From positions 744,001 through 808,000 of the forward strand of contig CAVVVI010000004.1 of NCBI GenBank assembly GCA_963751795.1: a stretch of DNA of 64,000 bases. Direction: 5' to 3'. The position numbers and the translations under genes are program-made. Below the pieces are notes generated by a model. That model was given only the letters and a program-made list of their open reading frames with translations, did not search any database and was not told the origin of the DNA. Below, one piece after another: positions 52,381-60,694 of the stretch (position 1 is the first letter of the stretch; each line of letters starts with the position of its first letter). The DNA is from BOG-908 sp963751795 (lineage in GTDB: Bacteria > Pseudomonadota > Alphaproteobacteria > Acetobacterales > Acetobacteraceae).

Positions 52381-53071
52381 GGTCAGTCAAATCCAGCCGT
52401 GCCTCTCCTGTGCCGCCGTCCAGGTTTGGAACCACAGCGAGCGCACCCCCGAACCCGTCCCGTTCGCCGTAGGTGCTCGTCGTAATGACGCACGGAATGC
52501 CCGCCGCAGTCGCGCTCTGCAACCCATTGATCGTGTCTTCAATGGCGATGCAGGCGGTGGGGGGGAGTTGCAGTCGTTCGAGTGCGAGCGTGTAGACGTC
52601 GGGAGCCGGTTTTTTGGCCGGCACGTCGTCTCCGGCGGCGATCACCTCGAAGGGGCTGTGGCCGAGTGTGGCGGCGAGGAGCGTGGTGACGTTTTGCAGT
52701 GTTGTGGTGGTGGCGATGGCCAGGCGGATGCCGGCTTGTTGGGCTTCGGCGATGAGGCGGGCGATGCCGGGGCGGAGTTCGATGTGGCCTTCGGTGAGTG
52801 CGGCGGCGTAGCGGGCGGTTTTGTCGCGGTGCAGGGTGGCGATGGCGGCGGGGTCGAGCTTGGTGGCAGGGGCGTGGTGTTGGGCGTAGTGGGCGATGCG
52901 TTCCTTGCCGCCGGTGACTTTGAGGAGTTGGGCGTAGGTCGGCTGGTCCCAGTGCCAGGGCAGGCCGGCGGCGGCGAAGGCGGCGTTGAAGGCTTCGCGG
53001 TGGAGCTCCTCGGTTTCGGCGAGCGTGCCGTCCACGTCGAAGATGATGGCTTGCAGGGGTGGGGGGCTCAT
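52343..53071 (-). CDS. cbbY: CbbY-like HAD phosphatase (xylulose-1,5-bisphosphate phosphatase)
   Basis: A 242-residue HAD-IA hydrolase. Motif I IIFDVDGTLAETEELHREAF, cap region YAQLLKVTGGKERIAHYAQ, motif II IATTTTLQNV, motif III lysines in DDVPAKKPAPDVY and motif IV IAIEDTINGLQSA. This is close to Rhodobacter CbbY, which destroys xylulose-1,5-bisphosphate, an inhibitor of red-type RuBisCO. Here it lies near but outside the cbb operon, on the minus strand behind the amino acid permease (ATGA overlap), with the low-GC segment between it and cbbR. Confidence 0.88.
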   Translation of the reverse strand: MSPPPLQAIIFDVDGTLAETEELHREAFNAAFAAAGLPWHWDQPTYAQLLKVTGGKERIAHYAQHHAPATKLDPAAIATLHRDKTARYAAALTEGHIELRPGIARLIAEAQQAGIRLAIATTTTLQNVTTLLAATLGHSPFEVIAAGDDVPAKKPAPDVYTLALERLQLPPTACIAIEDTINGLQSATAAGIPCVITTSTYGERDGFGGALAVVPNLDGGTGEARLDLTDLRTLCAVASERL

Positions 53072-54456
53072 GGCGCGGGGGGTTCCGGCAAAGCGGGGCC
53101 GGGCAGGGCGGCGCCGGGGTTGCTGCGGCGGTAGCCCAAAGCGTGGGCGGCGGCCAGGGCCGCGAGGAAGGGCAGGCCGCAGGCGAGCGTGAGGTGGAAG
53201 GCGGGGGTGGTGGCTGTGGTGGCCAGGATGGCCAGCATGAGGGCGAGGCCGAGCAGGGTGGCCCAGGGTGCGGCCACCCGCGCCGGGGTGCCAAGGCGGG
53301 CGCGGGCGGCGCGGAAGCGGAGGTGGGTGACGAAGATCATGCCCCAGGTGAACAGCGCGCCGAACATCGAGAGCGCGATCATGACGGTGAAGGCGCGGTC
53401 GGGCACCAGCGTGTAGATGGCGGCCGCGATGCCGGTGCCGGCGGTGGAGACGAGCAGGGCGGCCAGCGGGATGCCGCGGTGGTTGACGCGGCCGAGCAGC
53501 GCGGGGGCGGTGCCGGCCTGGGCGAGGCCGAACAGCATGCGGGTGGCGGCGTAGATCTGCGTGTTCATCGAGGAGATGGCGGCGATGAGGATGACCGCGT
53601 TCATCAGCCCGGCGGCGCCGGGCACGCCGGTGGCGGCCATGACGGTGAGAAAGGGGCTGGTGCCCGAGGCGGCCTGCGTCCAGGGCATGACGGCCAGCAT
53701 GATGGCCAGCGTGGCGAGGTAGAAGACCGCCAGCCGGGCCATGGTGAGCCAGAGGGCGCGCACGATGACGCGCGCCGGGTCGCGGGCTTCGCCGGCGGCG
53801 ACCGCGATGGTCTCGATGCCGAAATAGCTGAAGATGGAGACGACGACGCCGAGCCAGAGGCCGGAGAGGCCGTGCGGCAGCACGCCGCCGCGGCGGACGG
53901 CGGCCAGGCCCGGGGGCGTGCCGGCGCCGTGCAGCAGCACCCAGCCGCCGAGCGCCAGGAAGACCAGGATGGCGGCGACTTTCATGGCCGAGAAGCCGTA
54001 TTCCACCCAGCCGAACACCCGCACGCTGGTGGCGTTGAGCGCGGTGAGTGCGGCCCAGCAGCCTAGGATCCACCACCAGCCCGGCACGGCCGGCGCCCAG
54101 TAGCGCATGTAGAGGGCCACCGCGGTGACCTCGGTGCCGACAGCCAGCACGTTGGCCGACCAGTAGGCGTAGCGGACCAGGTAGCCGGCGAGCGGGCCGA
54201 TATAGGTTTGAGCGAGCCAGCCGAACGAGGCGTTGCCGGGGTGGGCCACCGTCATTTCAGCCAGGCAGCGCATCAGCAGGAGGGCGATCAGGCCGCCGAT
54301 GGCGTAGCTGGCGAGCACGGCGGGGCCGGCCAGGCTGATGGCGAAGCCGCTGCCGAGGAACAGGCCGGTGCCGACCGCGCTGCCGATGGCGATCATGGAG
54401 AGCTGGGCGGTGCCCAGCCGGCGCTGCAGCGTGGGGGCGGGGGCGGCGGGGTTCAT
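53068..54456 (-). CDS. amino acid permease (AAT family)
   Basis: A 462-residue permease with twelve hydrophobic segments. The first helix carries the family motif LSMIAIGSAVGTGLFLGSGF, and later FSYFGIETIAVAAGEARDPA and RMLFGLAQAGTAPALLGRVN. It resembles the AroP/ProY/GABA-permease group of proton symporters. ATG at 54456 overlaps the kynU stop; its own stop overlaps the cbbY start. Aromatic amino acid or kynurenine uptake would fit the kynU link, but the substrate is not proven by sequence. Confidence 0.88.
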   Translation of the reverse strand: MNPAAPAPTLQRRLGTAQLSMIAIGSAVGTGLFLGSGFAISLAGPAVLASYAIGGLIALLLMRCLAEMTVAHPGNASFGWLAQTYIGPLAGYLVRYAYWSANVLAVGTEVTAVALYMRYWAPAVPGWWWILGCWAALTALNATSVRVFGWVEYGFSAMKVAAILVFLALGGWVLLHGAGTPPGLAAVRRGGVLPHGLSGLWLGVVVSIFSYFGIETIAVAAGEARDPARVIVRALWLTMARLAVFYLATLAIMLAVMPWTQAASGTSPFLTVMAATGVPGAAGLMNAVILIAAISSMNTQIYAATRMLFGLAQAGTAPALLGRVNHRGIPLAALLVSTAGTGIAAAIYTLVPDRAFTVMIALSMFGALFTWGMIFVTHLRFRAARARLGTPARVAAPWATLLGLALMLAILATTATTPAFHLTLACGLPFLAALAAAHALGYRRSNPGAALPGPALPEPPAP

Positions 54457-55718
54457 GTGACGCGCGCCTTGGTGCGGTAGGCCGGCTTGTCCCAGGCGCG
54501 GGTCTGCATGACCTGGCGCAGTGCCGCCACCGCATCCCACACGTCGGTGTAGGCGGTGTAGAGCGGGGCGAAGCCGAGGCGCAGCAGGTTGGGCACGCGG
54601 AAATCGCCGGTGACGCCGGCGACGATCAGGGCCTGGCAGATGGCGTAGGCGTGCGGGTGGGCGAAGCTGAGGTGGCTGCCGCGTTCGTGCGCGTCGGTGG
54701 GCGAGGCGAGCGTGAAGCCGAAGGGGGCGCATTGCTCGGCCATGAGGCGGATGGCGAGGTCGCCCAAGGCGCGGGATTTGGCGAACAGGGCGGGCAGGGC
54801 CACGCCCTCGAACTGGGCGAGGCCGGTGGCGAGTGCGGCCATGGCGAGCACCGAGGGCGTGCCGCAGAGGAAGCGCTGCAGGCCGGGGGCGGGGCGGTAG
54901 GCGGCTTCGAAGGCGAAGGGCTCGGCGTGGCCCATCCAGCCGGAGAGTGGGGAGTGCAGCGTGGCGTGCAGGCGTTCGGCCACGAACAGGAAGGCCGGGG
55001 CGCCGGGGCCGCCATTGAGGTATTTGTAGCCGCAGCCGACCGCCATGTCGGCGTTGCAGGCGGCCAGATCGACCGGCACGGCGCCGGTGCTGTGGCTGAG
55101 ATCCCACAGGATGAGCGCGCCGCTGGCGTGGGCGGCGGCGGTGAGGGCCGTCATGTCGAGCTTGTGGCCGCTGGTGTAGTGCACGTGGGTGAGCACGACG
55201 ATGGCGGTGGTCGCGTCGATGGCCTGGGCGATCCGGTCGGCTTCGGCATGGCGGAGCGCGGTGCCGGGGCGCAGGGCGGCGACGCCTTCGGCGATGTAGG
55301 AGTCGGTGGGAAAGATGCCGGCCTGCATCAGGATAATGGGGCGCCCGGGGCGGGCCAGCAGGGCGGCGGCGATCAGCTTGAAGAGGTTGGCCGAGACGCT
55401 GTCGGCCACGATCACCTCGTGCGGCGCGGCGCCGATGAGGGGGGCGAGCTGGGCGCCCAAGCGGGCGGGCATGCCGATCCAGTCGTGGCGGTTCCAGCTG
55501 GCGATGAGGCCAGAGCCCCATTGCCGCGTGACGAGGTCGGCCAGGGTGGCGGCGGTTTGCCGCGGGAGGGCGCCGAGGGAGTTGCCGTCGAGGTAGACGC
55601 CGTGCTCGGGGAGCACGAAGCGGTCGCGGAGCGGGGCCAGGGGATCGGCGGCGTCGAGGCGGGCGGCGTCATCACGCGATAGGGGTGGCGGGAGGGGCGC
55701 CGCCTGGAGTGCAGTCAA
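54453..55718 (-). CDS. kynU: kynureninase
   Basis: A 421-residue PLP enzyme cleaving kynurenine to anthranilate and alanine. Motifs: VYLDGNSLGALPRQTAATLA, SVSANLFKLIAAAL, ILWDLSHSTGAVPVDL, the PLP lysine in VGCGYKYLNGGPGAPAFLFV, and FLCGTPSVLAMAAL. Starts at TTG 55718 with AAGGATC upstream; the longer frame to 56099 is antisense-like. Followed by the permease and cbbY in overlapping order. No kynA or kynB is in the window. Confidence 0.93.
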   Translation of the reverse strand: MTALQAAPLPPPLSRDDAARLDAADPLAPLRDRFVLPEHGVYLDGNSLGALPRQTAATLADLVTRQWGSGLIASWNRHDWIGMPARLGAQLAPLIGAAPHEVIVADSVSANLFKLIAAALLARPGRPIILMQAGIFPTDSYIAEGVAALRPGTALRHAEADRIAQAIDATTAIVVLTHVHYTSGHKLDMTALTAAAHASGALILWDLSHSTGAVPVDLAACNADMAVGCGYKYLNGGPGAPAFLFVAERLHATLHSPLSGWMGHAEPFAFEAAYRPAPGLQRFLCGTPSVLAMAALATGLAQFEGVALPALFAKSRALGDLAIRLMAEQCAPFGFTLASPTDAHERGSHLSFAHPHAYAICQALIVAGVTGDFRVPNLLRLGFAPLYTAYTDVWDAVAALRQVMQTRAWDKPAYRTKARVT

Positions 55719-55800
55719 GCGGCCGATCCTTGTGCGGACGATGGGGGTGCGGCGGGTGGGGGCGGTGGCCCGGCAGCGCGGCTGCCGGGCGTGGGCGCCG

Positions 55801-56178
55801 CTAGCCCATGCGGTGCAGGGCGCAGAGCTTGTTGCCGTCCGGGTCGCGCAGATAGGCGAGGTACATCTTGCCCATCGCCCCTTCGCGCACGCCCGGCGGG
55901 TCCTCGCAGGCGGTGCCGCCGGCGGCGAGGCCAGCCTTGTGCCAGGCCTGGGCCTGTTCGGGCGAGGATGCGGCGAAGCCGATGGTGCCGCCGTTCGGTG
56001 CCGTTGCCGGCTCGCCGTTGATCGGCTTGGAGACCGAGAACACGCCCTTGCCGGTGGCGTAGAAGATGCGGTGGCCGTCCACCCGGGCCGGCGGGACATC
56101 GAGCGTGCCGAGCAGCGCGTCGTAGAAGCTCTTGGCGCGCTCGAGGTCGTTGGTGCCGATCATCACATGCGAAAACAT
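55801..56178 (-). CDS. VOC family protein
   Basis: A 125-residue glyoxalase-fold protein. Begins MFSHVMIGTNDLERAKSFYD, with the His ligand in the first strand, and ends MYLAYLRDPDGNKLCALHRM. Central VSKPINGEPATAPNGGTIGF matches the common glyoxalase/dioxygenase-like subgroup. ATG at 56178. A single gene between kynU and a small lipoprotein gene; no substrate can be named. Confidence 0.88.
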   Translation of the reverse strand: MFSHVMIGTNDLERAKSFYDALLGTLDVPPARVDGHRIFYATGKGVFSVSKPINGEPATAPNGGTIGFAASSPEQAQAWHKAGLAAGGTACEDPPGVREGAMGKMYLAYLRDPDGNKLCALHRMG

Positions 56179-56355
56179 TGGGGTTGCCCTTCTTGCGGTG
56201 CGCCGGTGCGCGCGGGTGGGAATAAAGGGCACGGCGTGCGGGCCGTCCACCCCTGGGGGGTGCCGCGCGGCGGGGATCACGCTGCGTTGGGTGGCCTTGC
56301 GGGGGCTGTGGGCGCGGGCAACCTGCAGGGGGCATACTGCAACGGACGAGCCCGC

Positions 56356-56508
56356 ATGCGCCTGACCATCCTTCTTCTTGCCTTGGCCGCTGCCGGCTGT
56401 GCGGGCCCGATCAGGCGGCAGCCGAATCCGCCGCCCTTCGTGTTCGAGGGGCTGATCACCGGTGCCGACACGGTGCCGTTGGATCTGCCGGCCGATCCGG
56501 GGCCGTAA
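56356..56508 (+). CDS. small lipoprotein
   Basis: A 50-residue peptide: signal MRLTILLLALAAAGC with a good lipobox (LAAAGC), then GPIRRQPNPPPFVFEGL and an acidic, Pro-rich end. The mature part is only about 35 residues. ATG at 56356, GACGAG upstream. It converges with the MAPEG gene. No family recognised; the size is like LptM-type small lipoproteins but the mature sequence does not confirm that. Confidence 0.6.
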   Translation: MRLTILLLALAAAGCAGPIRRQPNPPPFVFEGLITGADTVPLDLPADPGP

Positions 56509-56525
56509 GGCCGCCGGAGCGCGGC

Positions 56526-56912
56526 CTAGCGCAGCGCCAGCAGCAGCAGGACGATGCCGGCAACGGCGGCGACGAAGATTAGCGTGCGCAGCACCGGGAT
56601 GCCGAGCGCGTAGACGGGCACGAAGGCCACGCGGGCCCAGAAGTAGAGCGCTGCACCGCCGGTGGTGAGTGCCGAGTGCCGGTTGGCCAGGTGGGCCATC
56701 AGCACGGCGGCGGCGAAAAACGGGAAAGTCTGCATGTAGTTGGCGAAGGCGCGGTCGATTCGGCCGGGCACGCCAGTGAGGCGCTTCTGTTCGTCGCGCG
56801 GGCCGAGTGCGTAGGCGGTGCCGTGCTGGAACAGGCCGAGCTGGCCGGTGGCGACCGCGTGGACGAGCCCCAGCACGACGGCCCAGGCGAGATAGGTCAG
56901 TTCGGTTGTCAT
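56526..56912 (-). CDS. MAPEG family protein
   Basis: A 128-residue membrane protein with four hydrophobic segments. The MAPEG signature region is AFANYMQTFPFFAAAVLMAH, preceded by the loop with ALGPRDEQKRLTG and followed by ALYFWARVAFVPVYALGIPV. ATG at 56912. Bacterial members are glutathione-transferase relatives of unknown substrate. Transcribed alone; the 236 bases to the next gene (56913-57148) are GC-rich and I see no feature in them. Confidence 0.85.
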   Translation of the reverse strand: MTTELTYLAWAVVLGLVHAVATGQLGLFQHGTAYALGPRDEQKRLTGVPGRIDRAFANYMQTFPFFAAAVLMAHLANRHSALTTGGAALYFWARVAFVPVYALGIPVLRTLIFVAAVAGIVLLLLALR

Positions 56913-57148
56913 GGGCGCGGGCCTCGTTGCGTGCGGGTGGCGAACTTGCGGCGGGGCGGCGGTGCTGTCCACCCGTGGGGGCGGGTGGGGGGTGCCGGGG
57001 TGTGTTGTTGGGCGCGGCGCTTGACGGCGGCGGGTTCGTGGTGATGCTCGCCGGTTCGTGACCGCGGGTTGCAGGGGTGTGGCCAGGCCCGCAGGCGGAA
57101 CAATCAGCGGCCGGGTGCGCCCGGTGCGCGTCAGGGGCAACACCACCG

Positions 57149-58624
57149 ATGGACCCAGCACCTACCCGGCACGGCCTGTTCGCGCTCAAGCCGGTCAGCG
57201 CCATGTTGGCGGATTCCGACGAGGGCGACGCGCATGGCACCCAGCTGCAGCGCACGCTGGGGTTGCGCAACCTGGTGGGGTTCGGCGTGGGCAGTGCGGT
57301 GGGCGTGAGCCTGTTCGTGCAGACTGGCCCCGAGGCTGCGCTGCATGCCGGGCCGGCGGTGGCGCTGAGCTTCGTGCTGGCCAGCTTCGCCTGCCTGCTG
57401 GCGGCGTTGTGCTACGCGGAGTTCGCCAGCCTGGTGCCGGTGGCCGGCAGCGCCTATTCCTACGCCTACGCCACCATGGGCGAGGGCGTGGCCTGGCTGA
57501 TCGGCTGGTGCCTGCTGCTGGAATATCTGATGTCGGGCAGCCTGGTGGCGATCGGCTGGTCGGGCTACGCCACGGCCACGCTGCACAGCTTCGGTTTCGA
57601 CCTGCCGGCGGCGCTGACCGGCGCGCCGCTGGCCTATACCGACAACCACATATTGCGCAGCGGCAAGCTGTTCGATTTGCCGGCGGTGCTGATCACGTTG
57701 TTCACCGCCTACCTGATCATGCGCGGCACGCGGTTATCGGCGCGCGTGAACGACGTGGTGGTGACGTTGAAGGTGCTGGCCATTCTGGCGGTGATCGCCG
57801 GGGCGGCGCCGTTCATTCACGTGCATAACTGGACGCCGTTCATTCCGCCCAATACCGGCGCGCAGGGCAGTTTCGGCATCAGCGGCGTGATGCGCGCGGC
57901 GGGTATCCTGTTCTTTGCCTATGTGGGCTTCGACAGCATTTCGACGCTGGGCCAGGAGACGCGCAACCCGCAGCGGACCATTCCGCTGGCGCTGATGATC
58001 TCGCTGGCGATCTGCGTGATGCTGTATGTGGGCGTGGCGCTGGTGATGACGGGCATTGCCGATTACCGCACGCTGAACGTGGCCGACCCGATTGCCGAGG
58101 CGATGCGGGCGCAGGGGCCGCAGCTCGCCTGGGCACGGTGGTGCGTGAGCATCGTGGCGATCTTCGGCCTGATCAGCGTGCTGCTGGTGACGCTGCTGGG
58201 CCAGGTGCGGATCTTCTACGCCATGGGGCGCGACGGCCTGTTGCCGGCGGCGTTCGCGCGCATCCATCCGCGTTACAAGACGCCGTATGTCGGCACGATC
58301 GTGACGGGCATCGGTGCGGCGCTGTTCGCCGGGCTGTTCCCGCTGGATCTGCTGGGCGACTTGGTGAGCATCGGCACGCTGCTGGCCTTTGCCGTGGTTT
58401 CCGCGGGCGTGCTGATCCTGCGCCGCACGATGCCGGATGCGCCGCGCGTGTTCCGTACGCCGTTCATGCCGGTGACGCCGATATTGGCGGTGGTATCGTG
58501 CATCGCGCTGATGACGTCGTTGGCGCCCAACACCTGGGGCCGGCTGGCGGTGTGGCTGGCGTTGGGCGCTTTGGTGTATGCGGCGTATGGCTACCGGCAT
58601 TCGCGGCTGCGCGCGCCGCGGTGA
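57149..58624 (+). CDS. APC-superfamily amino acid permease (cationic amino acid type)
   Basis: A 491-residue transporter with about twelve to fourteen helices. Starts MDPAPTRHGLFALKPVSAML, then TLGLRNLVGFGVGSAVGVSL, SAYSYAYATMGEGVAWLIGW, FFAYVGFDSISTLGQETRNP and RIFYAMGRDGLLPAAFARIH. The cytoplasmic N-terminus and the GFDS/E-T-R-N-P block are those of the CAT/YfnA group. ATG at 57149 with AGGGGC upstream. Its TGA abuts the likely end of the convergent EF-hand gene. Confidence 0.88.
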   Translation: MDPAPTRHGLFALKPVSAMLADSDEGDAHGTQLQRTLGLRNLVGFGVGSAVGVSLFVQTGPEAALHAGPAVALSFVLASFACLLAALCYAEFASLVPVAGSAYSYAYATMGEGVAWLIGWCLLLEYLMSGSLVAIGWSGYATATLHSFGFDLPAALTGAPLAYTDNHILRSGKLFDLPAVLITLFTAYLIMRGTRLSARVNDVVVTLKVLAILAVIAGAAPFIHVHNWTPFIPPNTGAQGSFGISGVMRAAGILFFAYVGFDSISTLGQETRNPQRTIPLALMISLAICVMLYVGVALVMTGIADYRTLNVADPIAEAMRAQGPQLAWARWCVSIVAIFGLISVLLVTLLGQVRIFYAMGRDGLLPAAFARIHPRYKTPYVGTIVTGIGAALFAGLFPLDLLGDLVSIGTLLAFAVVSAGVLILRRTMPDAPRVFRTPFMPVTPILAVVSCIALMTSLAPNTWGRLAVWLALGALVYAAYGYRHSRLRAPR

Positions 58625-59027
58625 TCAGGGCGGCGGCTGGCCGGCCTGCGGGTCGGTGGGCTGCTGCTGTGTTCTGCTGCGGTTGGTATTGCTGTGGTTG
58701 GGTCGGCTGGCCCTGCTGCTGGCCGGCCATCTGCGCGCGGCGCGCCCGGCGGAAAGCCTTGATATCCTGCAGCGTCAGATAGCCCTTATGGTCGGCGTCG
58801 ATCTGATTGAAATGGTAGGCGATGCCGGCCAGCCCGCCGGCCTGGGCCTGCTCGCGGGTCAGCCGCCCGTCGTGGGTGGTGTTGGCCGCTTCGAACTTTA
58901 GCCGCCAGCCGCCCTGGACGGGAGCGGCACGCCCCTGCTGCGGGCCGCTCGCATACCCGTCGGGCGGCTGCTGCGCCAGAGCGGGTGTGCACGCCAACAG
59001 GCCGGCTACCAGAATCAAACGACGCAT
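58625..59027 (-). CDS. secreted EF-hand protein with Gln-rich tail (probable frameshift)
   Basis: A signal peptide (MRRLILVAGLLACTPALAQ) is followed by two EF-hand-like loops: ANTTHDGRLTREQA (weak) and DADHKGYLTLQDI (good). After KAFRRARRAQ comes a Gln/Pro-rich tail. Read straight, the frame continues to 58464 inside the permease gene. If one base of AACACAGCAG near 58670 is dropped, the tail reads QQQPTDPQAGQPPP and stops at 58625, exactly next to the permease stop; the length is 3n+1, as for the other single-base breaks. It probably binds calcium in the periplasm. Confidence 0.65.
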
Positions 59028-59127
59028 TACCGCCTCCTTCAAACCCGGCTCACGTGGCGCGGAGGCGGCCGGCCTCCAAGCCGCTCTTACGTTTTGTAGC
59101 AAGCCGGCCCGACGTGGCGGCCTCGTA

Positions 59128-59586
59128 TCAGCGCGGCACCGGCACGGCGGCGTTGGGCGGGCCGTAGATCTCGCCGGCGCGCTTGAGGAAGGCGCCGACC
59201 ATGCGGCGCACCGCCTCGTTGAACACCACGCCGATGGCTTTCTGCAGTAGGCGGCTGCGGAACTCGAAATCGACCCAGAAATCCACCTGCACGCCGTGCG
59301 GATCAGGGATGAACACCCATTGGTTGTTCAGGTAGCGGAACGGGCCGTTTTCGTAGCTGACGCGGATGCGGCCGGGGCGTTCCAGCGTGACTTTGCTGGT
59401 GAAGCTTTCGCGGAACGGGCCGAAGCCGATGGTGAGGTTGGCGTGCAGCTCGCCGGGCGTGCGGCTGGTGACCTTGGCGCCGACGCACCAGGGCAGGAAT
59501 TGCGGGTATTTGTCCACGTCGGCGACGAGGTCGAACAATTGCTCGGGCTGGTAGCCCACGAGCTTCCGGTCGGCATAGGTCGGCAT
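59128..59586 (-). CDS. RatA/Coq10-like SRPBCC (START-fold) protein
   Basis: A 152-residue polyketide-cyclase/START-like protein. Family marks: YQPEQLFDLVADVDKYPQFL then PWCVGAKV, ANLTIGFGPFRESFTSKV and VDFWVDFEFRSRLLQKAIG. In alphaproteobacteria this gene regularly follows lipA, as here (ATGA overlap). Coq10 binds ubiquinone and aids respiration; RatA of E. coli blocks ribosome subunit joining. With a respiratory context and an alphaproteobacterium, a Coq10-like role is more likely. No antitoxin gene is adjacent. Confidence 0.88.
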   Translation of the reverse strand: MPTYADRKLVGYQPEQLFDLVADVDKYPQFLPWCVGAKVTSRTPGELHANLTIGFGPFRESFTSKVTLERPGRIRVSYENGPFRYLNNQWVFIPDPHGVQVDFWVDFEFRSRLLQKAIGVVFNEAVRRMVGAFLKRAGEIYGPPNAAVPVPR

Positions 59587-60578
59587 CAGGTCATGCAGCT
59601 TTCAGGGGACGTGCGGCCGGGCATCATCGCCGCACGCGCTGCGCGCAGGGCGGCGAAATCGCTGTCGGCGTGGTAGGAGCTTCGGGTGAGCGGCGAGCTG
59701 GCCACCATGAGGAAGCCCTTGGCGCGCGCGGTGGCGGCGTAAGCGTCGAACTCGGCCGGCGGCACGTAGGCGGCTACGGCGGCGTGCTTGACGGTGGGTT
59801 GCAGATATTGGCCGAGCGTGAGGAAATCGACGTCTGCCACGCGCAGATCGTCCATCACCTGGCCGAGTTCGGCGCGGGACTCGCCTAAGCCCAGCATGAT
59901 GCCGGATTTGGTGAAGATCGACGGGTCGAGCGCCTTGACCTGATCGAGCAGGCGCAGCGACTGGAAGTAGCGCGCGCCGGGGCGAATTGTTGGGTAGAGG
60001 CGCGGCACCGTTTCGAGGTTGTGGTTGAACACGTCGGGGCGGGCGGCGACCACCGCCTCCAGCGCGCCGGGCTTGCGCAGGAAATCAGGCGTCAGCACCT
60101 CGATGGTTGTGGCCGGTGCGGCGGCGCGGATGGCTGTGATGACGGCGGCGAAATGCGCCGCACCGCCATCGGGCAGGTCGTCGCGATCGACCGAGGTGAT
60201 GACGACGTGGCGCAGGCCGAGGCGGGCGACGGCGGCGGCGACGCGGGCCGGCTCGCTCGTGTCGAGCGCGTCGGGCAGGCCGGTGCGTACGTTGCAGAAG
60301 CTGCAGGCGCGCGTGCAGGTGTCGCCCATGATCATCATGGTGGCGTGGCGCTGCGACCAGCACTCGCCGATATTGGGGCAGGCGGCTTCTTCGCAGACGG
60401 TGACCAGGCCGGCGCCGCGCATCAAGGCGCGGGTTTCCTGGTAGGCGGCGCCGGCGGGCGCACGCACGCGGATCCAGTCGGGCTTGCGGCCGATCGGGTT
60501 GTCGGGCCGGGCGGCCTTTTCAGGGTGACGCGCCCGCACGCTGCCGACGGCATGGTCGATTTCGATGCGGGTGGGCAT
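59586..60578 (-). CDS. lipA: lipoyl synthase
   Basis: A 330-residue radical SAM enzyme inserting sulfur into octanoyl groups. The auxiliary cluster is CEEAACPNIGECW, and the SAM cluster CTRACSFCNVRTG; the C-terminal serine ligand is in SSPLTRSSYHAD. Other motifs: DRDDLPDGGAAHFA, HNLETVPRLY and KSGIMLGLGE. ATG at 60578 (MPTRIEID). Divergent from carA across 116 bases. Confidence 0.95.
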   Translation of the reverse strand: MPTRIEIDHAVGSVRARHPEKAARPDNPIGRKPDWIRVRAPAGAAYQETRALMRGAGLVTVCEEAACPNIGECWSQRHATMMIMGDTCTRACSFCNVRTGLPDALDTSEPARVAAAVARLGLRHVVITSVDRDDLPDGGAAHFAAVITAIRAAAPATTIEVLTPDFLRKPGALEAVVAARPDVFNHNLETVPRLYPTIRPGARYFQSLRLLDQVKALDPSIFTKSGIMLGLGESRAELGQVMDDLRVADVDFLTLGQYLQPTVKHAAVAAYVPPAEFDAYAATARAKGFLMVASSPLTRSSYHADSDFAALRAARAAMMPGRTSPESCMT

Positions 60579-60664
60579 GGCGCACAAGTGGCGGGCGGGG
60601 GGCAGCCCGTCAAGCAGGGCGTGTGCGGCGGCGGGGCAGCGGTGCGGGCGGCAAAATCTTGCTG

Positions 60665-60681
60665 TGGGAAGTTTTTTCCCA
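60665..60681. promoter_or_regulatory. inverted repeat upstream of carA
   Basis: TGGGAA (60665-60670) and TTCCCA (60676-60681) are perfectly complementary with a five-base loop, ending 13 bases before the carA ATG. It lies in the lipA-carA gap. It could be an operator, perhaps for the helix-turn-helix domain of CarA itself, or a translational hairpin. No experimental basis. Confidence 0.4.
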
Positions 60682-60694
60682 TAGGGTGCCGCTC

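Noticed and set aside
59128..59586. RatA-type toxin of a toxin-antitoxin pair
   Set aside because: No small antitoxin gene is adjacent, and the lipA linkage fits a Coq10-like housekeeping role better.
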